This document shows, one piece after another, positions 34,697 to 46,494 of a stretch of 64,000 nucleotides of DNA. The position numbers and the translations under genes were made by a program. Source of the stretch: Oenanthe sinensis (Eukaryota; Streptophyta; Magnoliopsida; Apiales; Apiaceae); contig CM053813.1 of NCBI GenBank assembly GCA_028671895.1, forward strand, positions 42,875,501 through 42,939,500, written 5' to 3'. Position 1 is the stretch's first letter, and each line of letters begins with the position of its first letter. The notes under the pieces were generated by a model, which saw nothing but the letters and a program-made list of their open reading frames with translations, ran no database searches and had not been told where the DNA came from.

Positions 34697-36832
34697 ATGA
34701 CAAGGGAAGCTGAGTTGGAAAAACTTATAGCTGCTAGAGACATTCTAAAGGATGTGATTACGAAATCAAGAGACATGGCTTATGCCATCGACGAAAGAGG
34801 CTGCAGATTGGAGGAGATGAACCAACGATTGCCAGCACTAGAAGCTTCCATCAAAACAGTTGCGCAGAAATGTGAGATAAACAAATGTCGTGTGGATCAT
34901 GCTGTTGGCCCTACTGCTGCTGTATTGAGCGTTTATAACGTAGTAAATCATCTTCAAAAATGGCTTCTTTTGGCTGATCCGCATGATTCTGATGTATTGA
35001 TACCTTATATTTCCAAGGTGAAAAGACTGGAGGAAGCCCTTAGGTTTCTCACACAAAATTGCAAATTAGCAGTTTTGTGGCTAGAAGATGTGGTCGTGCT
35101 CTTGGAAAACAATGCATTACTAGCACAGTATGATGGACATTGTTTTTTCTCCAACCATGTTAGAAAATCTCTGAATATTCTTCGGAATTTGCAGGCTATG
35201 GAGGAACGTTCTCGCCACGATGGAGGTTTACTTAATGCTGCATATACGAAACTGGAGAAGGAATTCAGACATCTCTTGGTTCAAAACACTTATCCACTCG
35301 AACAACGAACACACTACACCGACTCTACCTCTGTTTCATTGTTAGCTTATCCCCTGCCTATTGTTGAGAAAATGCAACTTATTTTGGAGAGGCTAATAGC
35401 TAATAATCGGCTTGACAGATGCGTATCTATCTACATAGAGGTTCGTACATTAAACTTCCAAACAACATTACAAGCACTTGATTTGGATTACCTCGAGACA
35501 ACCTTGCTATGCGAATATGATAGTGTCCAAAGCATAGAGAGCAACATTGAGAGGTGGAGTAGTGATCTGGAATTTGCTGTAAAGCATCTACTAGAGCTGG
35601 AATACAGAGCCAGCAATGTTGTATTTAACGAAGTAGTTGGATTAGATGTTTCAAATGAATGTTTTTCCAGGACTGCTGTGAGATGTGAATTATTACAAGG
35701 CTTCATCAAATTTGCAAACACAATCACCAAAGGGAAGAAAGAAGCAATCAAGCTCCTAAAGTTGTTGGACATTTTTGCATCTCTCAACAAATTACAGGTG
35801 GATTTTAACAGACTCTTTGGTGGGCAAACCTGTGTGGAGATCCAAACTCAGATGAGAGATCTTATAACGAAGGTGATTAACGAAGCTTGTGACATCTTCT
35901 GGGAACTGCCAACACAAGTTGAGTCACAAAGGCAGTCTACACCTCCTGCAGATGGAGGCATTCCGAGGCTTTTAAGCTTTGTGGTTGATTACTCCAATGA
36001 GTTGTTAAGTGAATACTACAGACCAATATTGACTCGGATTCTGGAGATCCACTGGAGTTGGAATAATAATCATACTTGCAAGGAGGATTTGGAGAAGCAG
36101 CGGAAGCAATTCCTGTTGAACAACGAGGAGGTTTACTACAAGAAGATAATGAAGGCACTTGAGCTTAATATACAGGCATGGGGAAGGACATATAAAGACT
36201 CAACGCTATCCTACATTTTCCTGATGAACAGCCATTGGTACTTGTGTAATAACTTGAAGGGAACAGAGATTGGTGATGTGATGGGGGATTCATGGTTGAG
36301 CGGACAGGAAAAGTGTGTGGAACATTATGCATCTGTATTTGTGAGAGAGAGTTGGGGAAGACTGGCTCCTCTTTTAACTGATCAGGAGGAGGGTCTGCAG
36401 GTCTTGCTCTCGAGTGGTGGGACAACAGTTTTACGTGATTCGATGAAGAGGAGAATCAAAGCCTTTACCGAGGCTTTTGATGAAATGTACAGGAAGCAGT
36501 GCCATTGGGTGGTGCCTGATACAGGATTAAGATGGAAATTATGTCAGCTCCTGGTGAGAGCTGTTGTCCCAGCTTATAGCAACTTCATTCTAAACTGCAT
36601 CTCTAATTTGGAGGTGGCGGCAGCAGAGAAAGACGGAATTATTAGTCCAACTCTTTCTGGGAAGTGGTGTGTGAATAACAGCAAAGAGAGCTTGGAGAAT
36701 ATGCTGTGCTCCTTATTTCAGCCCAAGCTGGCAAGGAAGCATGGCACTTCTGCTAAATCCAGGCACTTGATTGGTAAAATCAAGAATGTTGTCAGCAATC
36801 ACTTTGTATCGACTTCTAATGCCGCTGCCTAA
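34697..36832 (+). CDS. EXO70A: Exocyst complex subunit EXO70, A-type
   Basis: An intronless frame of 711 residues. The first ATG in frame is 34697; the 26 codons before it lack an ATG. EXO70 is the exocyst subunit that binds phosphoinositides and tethers secretory vesicles to the plasma membrane. The N-terminal third is helical (LEKLIAARDILKDVITKSRD, RLEEMNQRLPALEASIK) and carries the conserved QKWLLLADPHD-like segment. The Exo70 core follows: LQALDLDYLE, LLKLLDIFASLNKLQVDFNR, LFGGQTCVEIQ, RDLITKVINEACDIFWELP, LSYIFLMNSHWYLCNNLKGT, SWLSGQEK and FNEAFD-like FTEAFDEMYRKQ. The QSIESNIERW motif and the DLDYLE block are closest to the EXO70A group. Arabidopsis EXO70A1 has many introns, so an intronless A-type gene could be a retrocopy; the frame is intact. 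Length is somewhat above the usual ~640 residues. Confidence 0.92.
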   Translation: MTREAELEKLIAARDILKDVITKSRDMAYAIDERGCRLEEMNQRLPALEASIKTVAQKCEINKCRVDHAVGPTAAVLSVYNVVNHLQKWLLLADPHDSDVLIPYISKVKRLEEALRFLTQNCKLAVLWLEDVVVLLENNALLAQYDGHCFFSNHVRKSLNILRNLQAMEERSRHDGGLLNAAYTKLEKEFRHLLVQNTYPLEQRTHYTDSTSVSLLAYPLPIVEKMQLILERLIANNRLDRCVSIYIEVRTLNFQTTLQALDLDYLETTLLCEYDSVQSIESNIERWSSDLEFAVKHLLELEYRASNVVFNEVVGLDVSNECFSRTAVRCELLQGFIKFANTITKGKKEAIKLLKLLDIFASLNKLQVDFNRLFGGQTCVEIQTQMRDLITKVINEACDIFWELPTQVESQRQSTPPADGGIPRLLSFVVDYSNELLSEYYRPILTRILEIHWSWNNNHTCKEDLEKQRKQFLLNNEEVYYKKIMKALELNIQAWGRTYKDSTLSYIFLMNSHWYLCNNLKGTEIGDVMGDSWLSGQEKCVEHYASVFVRESWGRLAPLLTDQEEGLQVLLSSGGTTVLRDSMKRRIKAFTEAFDEMYRKQCHWVVPDTGLRWKLCQLLVRAVVPAYSNFILNCISNLEVAAAEKDGIISPTLSGKWCVNNSKESLENMLCSLFQPKLARKHGTSAKSRHLIGKIKNVVSNHFVSTSNAAA

Positions 36833-37101
36833 TCTATTCGATTCTTTTGTATATATGTTGTTTACTAACAACATATTCACTTGCATCCAAACCAAGTTGG
36901 TGGAAGACAGAAACAGGTAGAGGACTTGGTGTGTGTATATATTTGTTGGATTGGGGGATATGTATCACTTTGTATAGACTTTTTTATATCAAATTTTACA
37001 GTGTCTTAGGTTATTTCTGCAAGTCTTCAAAATATTTATAAAAAAACAGATACTGATTTATGAAAGAAGGTTGTCCTACACAATGTACATTATGTAGTAA
37101 T

Positions 37102-40100
37102 TCACAACAAAACCAATTCATCATAGGTATAATGTACATCAAAATCACAAAGTAAACACAATCTGGGCAAATCATTTTCATGATCGATTCTCTGAACTGC
37201 AGCTTTACCATAATACCATTCTCCTAGTGCCTCAGATATTGCCTGCATAGCAGCACATTCATGGGAAAAAATACATAAATTTAGAATCTGTATAAGATCA
37301 GTATAGATTGATCAGTGTATGAAAACTAAATATAGAACCTTATGTTCAAACATTTCAAGATCCCGAGGCATGAAAATTTCTGCAATACAAATAAAAAAAA
37401 TTCATTAGAACTTTGTACCTTGTTATGAAGACGAAAACGGGGATCATCCCCATTCCAACTTTGTTGAAGATGATACTGGCAATGAATTAGGCACGAACTT
37501 ATGAACGTTCCTCTGAAGGAGCTATTGCCCAGGTCAGGCAATGCATCTAAAAATCCCAATCTAAACTCTGAAATTGAAAGAAGAAAACAAAAATGAGATT
37601 TCCATATTTGGTATAGTCAAAAGTGTTATGCACATGCACTAAATAAATTAAATAAATAATTATAATTGAACAACGGATGCATGCACCCAGTGCAGTGACC
37701 TTTCAAGGTTTCCACATGATCAGGCGTCAGACACATTGTCGTGTTACTTCTGCAAGTCTCCCAAGATTTGGGCAGATTGGTTATGTTTGGTGCTAAAATG
37801 TTTGCAAGCTGTAATGAAGCATTGTACCAGAGCACACGTCAACACTTTAAAGTAGTAGTACTGTATATGAACATTTATAGAGAGTTTGGTTCTACATAAA
37901 AAAACCGGAGCCAGAGAACACATAAGATAGGTACTTCTACATATTATAATGGAAGTGTTAAGATGTAACAGAACATAAAATTTATAAAAATATTCTTCAG
38001 GTTGTGTTATAAAACAACACGACATAAGCTAGTAGAAGAATAAAATGACTTCACTAGCAGCAAACAAAATAACAAACTGACCTGATATGTTTCATATGCG
38101 GAATTTATGATAAAAAGAGGCGTTTCAACATATGGCAAAGAGTACTGGGGATGAAAACACTGCAATTATGTGTACAGCGGGAAACTTTAATAATCAGAGG
38201 TTGCATGTCGCATATAATTAGATAGATAGATCTACTGGTTTCTTATCTTACCAAACTCTTTGGCTTCATCTTTGATGTACAAGACTTGGGTAAATTCTTA
38301 GGGAACCCTTATATACAAAAAAATAAGAGATATGTATTATTATGATATAGCATAATGTATCAAGGGAGAGAGAATGCATACATGTAGGTTGACAATATTG
38401 TCGAAGTACTTTGTGAAACTGAATCCTCCTAAATTAAACATCCTTCCTGTTATTTAACACTACTGTCATTCAACTAATTATCAACAAATAGAAAACAAAT
38501 GATATGTTGAAGTACTTTGCAAAACTGAATCCTCCTAAAACATCTTTCCTATTATTCAGAACCACTGTCATTTAACTATTTAACACAGATAAGTAGATAA
38601 CAACGTATAGTAATATATATCTATGCACACAAGAATAGAAAAGCTTACAAGTGAGGAAAGTAACCAGCATCAGAAGCACACTTTACACGAGTACTGTTAG
38701 ATAGGAGAGAACGGAATTTATCACAATTTAGCATTGCAGCTAATCCCCCAGCTGAGCAACCTGAAAGAAGCGCCTATGTATATATTTTGTGTATAAACAT
38801 GACACGCACATAGATTCATGCATAATTTATGCCGAAAATTTGTTAACAATAATATGTATGTCAAAATTGAAATCTTGTACTTGGTATGTCTAATAAAAAA
38901 TCACTACAAAAATATTGGAGAGCGGCTGCATAAATCTGACTTACGTTGCAACTACACATAAATTTACCATCCCATATATCGAAGTAAAAGGCTGACCATC
39001 AGACATGAGAAGGGACGGAGCCATGTCAGCTGCCAACATGGCTTAGTCCCACTTTTTGTGCAGAAAACTAATAATTGGTTGTGTTAATGTGTTGGCTATG
39101 ATCCTAAATTCAAACGTCAACCAAAGGCAACCAAATTTTAACCGACTAAGCCTTCTGGTCAGATTCCATCTTTGAATCAACTGATATGTCTATGTAGATA
39201 GAAATGCACAAAAAGCCTGCCAGGCTTGCACAATTGATTTCCTCATGGTTGATATGCAGGATTCAAATGTTTTAAACAAAGCTATATCATGTGTATAGAT
39301 GTCACTTACATTTGATGCATTCTTCATTCCTTTAGCTAGTAAATCTTTTACGACTACTTTGAAAATCTTGGCTCCTTTATAATGGAGTTTGTGAACCTAA
39401 ATTATCAAAAAAAAACATTCATCTAAGTTGATAAATGTATATGTTAGAATACAATATAAGATCCTGGTAAGTCAGTCTCCTAACACCTTGAGGTTTTAGA
39501 AGAACTGGTAACTTAACATGGTATCAGAGCTCCAGTGGGCAGGGGTCTCAGGTTCGACTCCCTGCCACCCCCAATATTCTCATAATTAATTATGGACACG
39601 AAAGGCTTGTTATTGCCCCAAAGATGGGCGCCCGTGATCCACTCTCGACTAACACCTTGAGGTTTTAGAAGAACTGGTAACTTAACAGTATAGCTAATCT
39701 TGTTTGTGTAACAAATTTGCTAAAACATATGCAGCTTAAATTATAGTATTATCTATGAGCACTTACAGGGTCAACATTGTTACCAGTAAATGAAGCTCCG
39801 TCACAGTATCTAACATAGACTCTGTTCCGCTTATAGAAATCTGAGATATTTTACAGAGAAATTCATTAAGATCTAAAAGAATTTAGTGTCGAATTATGAG
39901 CGAAAAAACAAAGAGGCCTAAGAATTAGTAAACTAATATTACAAGGATTAAGTGATTGTTCATTAGATGTCATTCCCGCGAAGTTCTTTGGGAACATGTA
40001 GGTAGAAGAACCCATGCCATTAAGTAAAATTCTATTTAAGCAATCTTCAGTTGTGTCACACCATCCTCCTCCCTTTAAATGAAAACATATATTTTTTTAT

Positions 40101-40662
40101 TAATTAGAACTTAGAAGAGTAGTAGCAGTGATCAGAGATGCTGTAAGCAGTTGATAAATAAGGTGACTGACCTCAAGAAAGATGAGCCAGTTGTTCACCC
40201 CATCATTGTCAAATTGATATGCAGGTGGGCTTCCGTCCAAACAGACTGCGCCATTTGTATCACATCATATATACATTCTTATTAGCTATCAAATCATTAA
40301 CATTCATCCCTCAAAATTATACTCTTTTCGTCCCAAATTATATGAAGCTACGACTTTTAGCACAATGAAATATGTTTAGAGAGTAAATGGTTCTTCTAAA
40401 ACGAAGGGAGTAATCAATTATATCCTATTACATTACATATATATGTATAAATGGATATGAAACCATCAAAAGGAACTTGAAAAACAGACCGAGAAAGTCA
40501 TGAAACATGAATAACTTTACCTGCTCCTTGTCTCACAGCATAATGAAGATAAGTGAGATTTACCAAACGAGTTACATAAGGTAAGTCAACTCCTCTACCA
40601 AAGATGATCAGATTGCTTGATACAATCTTGTAGCCACCACTTTCTACACTGAAGCAGAACAT
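37102..40662 (-). CDS. PAE: Pectin acetylesterase, CE13 family, 12 exons
   Basis: Exons: 40662..40521, 40245..40172, 40072..39943, 39840..39767, 39396..39310, 38773..38649, 38442..38382, 38296..38252, 38159..38082, 37808..37700, 37567..37419, 37242..37102; 1215 nt, 404 residues. The enzyme removes acetyl groups from wall pectin. Family blocks in order are VCLDGSPPAYQFD, NNWLIFLE, GGGWCDTTEDC, VRYCDGASFTGN, LHYKGAKIF, LLAKGMKNA, the nucleophile motif SGCSAGG, CFHPQYSLPYVETPLFIINS, LANILAP, and FISSCLIHCQ with the catalytic His. The usual acid AAYDSWQ reads SAYETYQ, so Asp is Glu. The start MFCFSVESGG lacks a normal signal peptide, so a first exon may be missed. Exon 7 is duplicated and this copy needs a shifted acceptor. 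Intron 1 holds a Stowaway element and intron 4 a TRIM. Activity is uncertain. Confidence 0.85.
38395..38560 (-). repeat. Tandem duplication of pectin acetylesterase exon 7 and its acceptor
   Basis: Two copies about 108 bp apart encode GGFSFTKYFDN (38442-38382) and KDVLGGFSFAKYFN (from about 38552). The distal copy has an intact acceptor and the better family match (KDVLGGF) but loses its 3' end and donor. The proximal copy keeps the end VNLH and a donor but carries about four extra bases (GTTTAATTTAGG against GTTTTAGG) that would create a stop unless the acceptor GGAAG is used. Intron bases before both copies (AATGACAGT) are duplicated too. Confidence 0.8.
39442..39687 (+). mobile_element. 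TRIM (miniature LTR retrotransposon) in pectin acetylesterase intron 4
   Basis: The direct repeat GTATA (39437-39441 and 39688-39692) flanks a 246-bp element. The left LTR runs 39442-39518, from TGTTAGAATACAA to AACTTAACA, and is followed at once by TGGTATCAGAGC, the primer-binding site for initiator methionine tRNA. The right LTR keeps only its last ~39 bp (TAACACCTTGAGG to AACTTAACA, 39649-39687). There is no coding capacity. Confidence 0.88.
40320..40412. mobile_element. Short Stowaway-like MITE in pectin acetylesterase intron 1
   Basis: A 93-bp element starting TACTCTTTTCGTCCCAAATT and ending ACGAAGGGAGTA, an imperfect inverted repeat flanked by TA. Confidence 0.6.
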
Positions 40663-43438
40663 AAATTATACATTTGTCAAATGCTTACAGATCTGATCAT
40701 CACAAATATGAAAAATAAACTACTTACTACTTGATGCTCCAACTTAAACTGTATTACGGTTAAACTTCGATAAATGAATATCTTTTAAGACCTGAGAATT
40801 TTATTCATTTATCGAGATTATTAGCTCTACCTACGATAGTATTGCATACCTAAGTACCTCAACTCAGAAGCCCTTCCAATATCCTCAAGAAGTTTTTTGA
40901 GTAATGGCCAACTTTGCAGCTTTGTTTCAATGGAGTGTGTTAACTGTTATCTACATATAATGCATGTGCGCCGTGTAGAATTTCAGTTGTTCATAATTTT
41001 CACAAAAGAGGCTTTGTTTAAAATATTTTTTAAAAGAAATTAAGGGTCAAATTTGTATTATTTTTAATACAAACTAATAGACTACAGTCAACTAGGTATC
41101 TAACAACCTGCAACTAAACCACAACATGTGTATACTTAGCGACTAATATATTACAGTATATAGATATTATTCAGATCTGGTGATCTGCTGTCACTAGTCA
41201 TTGAGTTTACCGAGCTAAGTGTGGATTGAATTAGCAATCATTTGAACTGTTTCGAAGGTATAGTACATGGGTCTGTTCCCTAACAATCGATTGTTATAAC
41301 CATCTATTTATGTTTTTTTCCCACGAATGAATCTCTTGAGGAGGCAATGCGTCTTTTTTTCAGATAGGTTTTCCGGAGGGGTGGGATAAAGGCCTTTTCT
41401 TCGTACAAGGCTGAATCAAGACTCGTGTTCACATACATAATTCCTTTAGTTGAAAGGACATCCAATCTTTGAAAACCCTACCTCGCACCGGTCGGAACCT
41501 CTAATAGTAAATTTAGCCGACTAAAGTTAAGGTGGCTTACTTTTTAGATTCCTCAAGACAGAAGATAAGGTTATGGCATAATTATGTGCAAAATTCGGTG
41601 GTAGAACACCTTGTGTGAGGAACAAGAAATCTGCATCTTAAAAATAATATTTATTTATTAATTATAAGGGCACCTCCTCCTTGAGAGTCGCAAATTTTAA
41701 TTCTCTTGATCAATGATCATATTTTTTTTAGCACACTGACTTACCGCAGTACGAAGAACACAGATTTTATTTATCATTAATAAAATCTAATAATATATGA
41801 ATATAATTCTCTTAAGAAAATCACAGTTTTTAAGAATGGCTAGATTATAAAAATGATATATCAATTCGTTCACTTTCAAAGAAATCTATTCCATACTTAT
41901 ATAGGCATAATACAATCATTTAAATAGAAAGTAAAATAATTACTCAAGTCTAGGAATACTTTCATATATGAACTTAGGAGGGTGTATTCAATCTGAATTC
42001 TGCATTATTTTTTTTGGATTTTAAAAATTTGGGAGTATTCAACATGAATTGAAAAATAACCATTAAAATATAAGGGTATTCAACCCAGATTTTAAATCAT
42101 ATTTTAAAATTTAGGGGTGTTGAATATGAATTATTATTAATCAATTAAAATCTACGGTTATTCAAAAACTTATTAACACCGATGGATTTTAAAAATTCAT
42201 AGTTTATGTTTGATTTTCCTATATATTTTAAATGTTTTAAAATCTCACATTAATCTACTGGATTTACTGTGAAATGTTAAATTAAATACAATTAAAAAAA
42301 TCAATGAATTATTAATAATATATTTAAATCTGGATTGAATACACTCCATTTAGATAATAATGACAATTCTTAACTTTTTACTACCGATATTTTTATGTCC
42401 TAATTAGTAGGAATTATCATTTTAGATTATGACGAAAACTCTCATCAACATACTCTGAATTGAGTTATGTCCTAATTCGTTACTAATTCTCTTTGCATCT
42501 TTTTATTGTAACACTTTATAATCAAAAAACTTCTATGTACGTTGATTTTGATGGAAAAAGGATTTTGATGCACATTGCAAAGTTTTATCCGGGTAAGTTA
42601 ATTTTGGATTGGAGTTTATCAACCGTAATCCATATGCATTTTTCTTTCATTACTCTTTTTTGAGGCGTTCTCTTCTGAGATTTTAAGATTTTATTATCTA
42701 AATTTCTCGAGACATCTTTGCATGACTTTCGGTTCAATGATAAACTTATGGAATGAAAGAAACTCCTTTATTCGATATTATATTTAAAGTATCTTCAATA
42801 GAGTTTGTTAAGAAAGTTGTCAAACCATGACAAATTATCAAATATATTATTTTTTTAATTTTCTCTAACATACATGTCACTATTGACAATATTTATTAAA
42901 ATTTTGCTCTAATATTTAAGTAAAGTTGGTTATGTGATCCCTCTATATTAATTTTATATCTTTTTTCATAATATTAATTTTATATTTAATTCAATATAAA
43001 AATGGGTAAACTAATATATATTTTGCATGTTTTGCATGACTTTTTGTTAGTTTAGGAAATTGTCAAAATGTTGTCAACTCCAATAACTAGAAATGTCATG
43101 TCATATAAACTAGATGTTCTTACGTACAACTCATTTATGAGTATGTATTACCTGTAAAAAAAATCCATGTAACTCACTAAAAAACAGAGAAAAATGGATG
43201 AGGAATAAATTTTTAAAAAACTTATTTTAAATTTACAATTTTACTTTATAAAATGAATATTATAATTAAAGGCTAACCGAAGATTATTCGATTAAAGTTA
43301 CACTAAATTTACAAAAAAAAACTTTAAAAGTTCGCGGAACACGTCGTTGATAAACTCGTCTTGTTGTTCCCAACTAGACAGAAGTGTAATCTTAATTAGG
43401 GTTTATCAACTTTCTCTCAGAGACACACAGAGAGAGAC
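40663..43438. other. Intergenic DNA between the divergent pectin acetylesterase and FRIGIDA-like genes
   Basis: No gene is supported. The stretch 41340-41560 is less AT-rich and non-repetitive, but no protein or RNA was recognised. From about 41980 to 42350 the motif family TTGAATA...TTTTAAAATC recurs in both orientations, suggesting a worn inverted-repeat element. The 5' leader of the next gene has a short AGAGACACACAGAGAGAGAC tract before the ATG. Confidence 0.45.
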
Positions 43439-46400
43439 ATGGCTACAGATTACATAATCAACCCTGATAAAATCCAAACATTCTTCACACATATCGAGGC
43501 ACACAGAAACCTATTAACCTCAATCACTGATGTCCACAAAACCTTAACATCCCACTTCACTTGTTTCTCTGAAACCCTAGCTCAAAAGTCCCAAGTTCTT
43601 GATTCCCAAGTTGAATCATTCAATACCCACTCCAAGAAATCACTTGAATTGTTAGAAAATCGTGAGAATTCGATACCCGAAAGAGAGGCAAGTTTGGTTG
43701 CTCGAATAAATGAGCAGAAGGGTGTTTCGGTTTCGGATATTGAGAATGACAATGTGGGTAGGAATTTAGGTGAGTTTTTGAGAATGTACTTTAGGAGGAT
43801 GGATGGGAGTGGGTTGGTTAAGTTTTTGTTAGCGAAAAGGAAGGAGTCGGTTGCGTTGAGGACCGAGCTTGGGAGTGTTGTGGAGGAGGCGGTGGATGTG
43901 TTTGCGTTGGTTCTTGATGTTGTGGAGGAGTTTGTGGGGTTGAAATGTGAGGGGGGAGTTGGAATGGCGGATAGGAGGTGGGCGTGTGGGTTGCTGATTC
44001 AGGTTGTGGTGCCGGTTGAGGAGGGGAAATTAGGGGAGGTTTTGGTTGGGAGGAGTTTGAAGGATCGGGCGGTCAAGGTGTTGGAGAAGTGGAAGGGGAT
44101 GTTGGGTGGTGGAGGAGAGAGTGGGGTTGGTGCGGGGGAGGCTACTATGTTTTTGCAAATTGTGTGTGGGTTTGGGTTGAGGGATAGGTTCGAGGAGAAG
44201 TTTTTGAGGAGTTTGGTTTTGGAGTTTGCAGGGAGGAGGGATATGGCTAAGATTGCTGCTGCTTTGGGATTCACGGGGGAGAAAATGAAAGGTATAAATT
44301 GAATTTTATGAGATGTTTTGTTATATTGTGTGTAGATTTTGTGAATTTCTAAATTTTATTGACATTGATGTGATGGTTGCATTTGTAACTTTTTCTGATA
44401 CTTATTTCTCTCGTGTTGAGAGTTTTAATTAAAAGTATTGCTTGACACTTATGAGATGATCTTCGATTGCAAATCATATGGATAAGTTTCTATTATGTGC
44501 ATATATAAACATTAATCTCAGGATTTGGATAATTAAAAAGGAAGACTTTTTCCTCTCTTAAGTTAAAAATAAATAAAAATTCGCCCGATATGTTTGGCCT
44601 TTGTGAGAACCATGTGAATCCCCGCATTACTTGATTCACATGGATCTCACTGGTTCATAGAATATTTTTTATATACAAACAACGTATCTATTTATATTTT
44701 TAAATTCGCAAGAACCTTTCTTGAATTCATTTAGATGTAAACGGAAATGAACCATAACTATGTAGCCCTATTCCTAATAGATTGAATTGACCCCAAAATA
44801 GCATATCCAAATTATAAGAAAGCCCATAGACGCCAAAGTTACAGCATTTTCAATGCGATATAGTGTTCTGGCTCTAATTACAGTATGTGTTTATATAAAT
44901 TTTAATCTACTTCCTGTTATATAAATTGCTCAAGGAAATATATACTTTATTTACATTTCTTGATGAGCCTTGGTGGTTTTATTGGCAGATATTATTGATG
45001 AGTTGGTAAAGAGTGGAAAGGAGATTGAAGCTGTGTATTTTGCAACCGAGTTTGGTTTGACTGAACAGTTTGCTCCAGTTTCTTTGCTCAAATCTCATCT
45101 CAAAAACATCAGGAAAAATGCAAATGCTGTATCAAAGAATGGGAAGTACAGTGCAGCTGCAGTGGTAAGTTGACTCTGTATTGAGTATTCCTTTTCATAT
45201 TATCCATAAACACAATGAAAATAGAATGTTTGCTGCATATAAGATCCGAGCTTGTAGATGGATCAGAATTCAGGCCCAAACGCATGGTGAATATTAATAT
45301 ATTCATTGGGGAGTATAGAAACACCTTGCTGCATGTAGCATTTTTTGCTTTCTATACATAACTATATTCATTCTGAAGAGAGAATGGGAAGGGGAATCTA
45401 TTCTTTAAGCTGTGTAGCAATTTAATGGGTGGTTATTTTGTATGACAAATGAAAATTATATCGACTGAATATATTCGTTGGCAATACACTAGTCTATATA
45501 CAGGGGCCTGTTTACAACTGAAGTTGGCTGTGGTCCTTGTGGAGCTTACTTCATCACCCAGGATATTGTCTCTTCCATGTGTAAACATGTAAACAGCAAC
45601 GGTCACATGATAAGAAATGACTTGATTTAGTCCATTGTGATGATAGCTTGTTAAAAATTTATGTTGAACCTCCCTAATTTTCCCAACTCATATGCATTAC
45701 GAGTGCTTCCGGATCCTTTGTTGCAACTGATAGTTTTATTTAATGTTGCACTATAGCGGTAGATTTAATTGATATTGCCAAGGGTCTGGTACTTTGCTCC
45801 TCGATACCCAATTATTTTCTGGCTAATAGTTTTGAATGTTGCACAATAGCAGTAGATTTAATTGATATTGCCAAGGGTCTGATACTTTGCTCCTCTATAC
45901 CCAATTAATTTTCAGGAAGAGGCCAACAACTCAGAGTTAATTGCGACTAAAGCTATCATAAAATGTGTAGAAGATCACAAGCTTGAATCACAATTCACCA
46001 TAGACAGTCTGAAGAAACGCATCACGCAATTAGAGAAGGCGAAGGCTGAGAAGAAGAAGAGTGCATCATCTGCAAGCAAGCCTTCTAACAAGAGGGCACA
46101 TGGAGGAAGCTCTAAAGGTGGTGGTGGTGGAGCTGGCCCATCCTTCAGGCCTCCTAAAGCTGGCAGAATATCTAATACATCCCCTGCTTTTCGTCAGAGG
46201 AATCCTTCTCAGATACATCAGGCTCCGGCTGCCAGATATGCTGCCCCATATAGCTATCCAAGCCCGAGTTTGTATGATGTTCCTGGCACTCCGTCATATG
46301 TGTCAGTGTATGGTGCGCCGCGCATCAAGAGCCCTGTTGGACTTCAACACGCATATGCAGCGCCGGATGTAGGAGTAGCAGGTATTCGAGCAGGAACATC

Positions 46401-46494
46401 TTATGCTGGACAGGGATCATATGGAGGACAGAGTAACTATGCTGCATATGATTATCTTCCTGCTTCTGCATACCCACCTACGCATCCACAGTAG
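43439..46494 (+). CDS. FRL4A: FRIGIDA-like protein, FRL4-type
   Basis: Exons 43439..44291, 44989..45164 and 45916..46494; 1608 nt, 535 residues, close to the ~530 of Arabidopsis FRL4A. FRIGIDA-family proteins are nuclear scaffold proteins; FRIGIDA itself activates FLC, while the role of FRL4 types is less clear. An N-terminal helical part (KIQTFFTHIEAHRNLLTSIT) leads into the FRIGIDA domain: LGEFLRMYFRRMDGSGLVKF, VVEEAVDVFALVLDVVEEFV, RRWACGLLIQVV, FLQIVCGFGLRDRF and FATEFGLTEQF. A coiled, charged stretch follows (QLEKAKAEKKK), then a low-complexity tail rich in Ser, Gly, Pro, Ala and Tyr ending YPPTHPQ. Exon 1 is G-rich compared with its surroundings. Intron 2 carries a duplicated block that includes its own 3' splice region. 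Confidence 0.93.
45741..45916 (+). repeat. Tandem duplication at the 3' end of FRIGIDA-like intron 2
   Basis: A block of about 95 bp (CTATAGCGGTAGATTTAATT ... CTTTGCTCCTCGATACCCAA) occurs twice in a row. The second copy ends TTAATTTTCAGG, the working acceptor; the first ends TTATTTTCTGG, so its AG is TG and cannot be used. Confidence 0.8.

Noticed and set aside
41340..41560. Possible organelle-derived insert
   Set aside because: The base composition is less AT-rich than around it, but I recognised no plastid or mitochondrial gene or rRNA segment.
44000..44273. Open minus-strand frame inside FRIGIDA-like exon 1
   Set aside because: It is antisense to a well-supported exon whose codon bias (G-rich) produces a long stop-free shadow frame.
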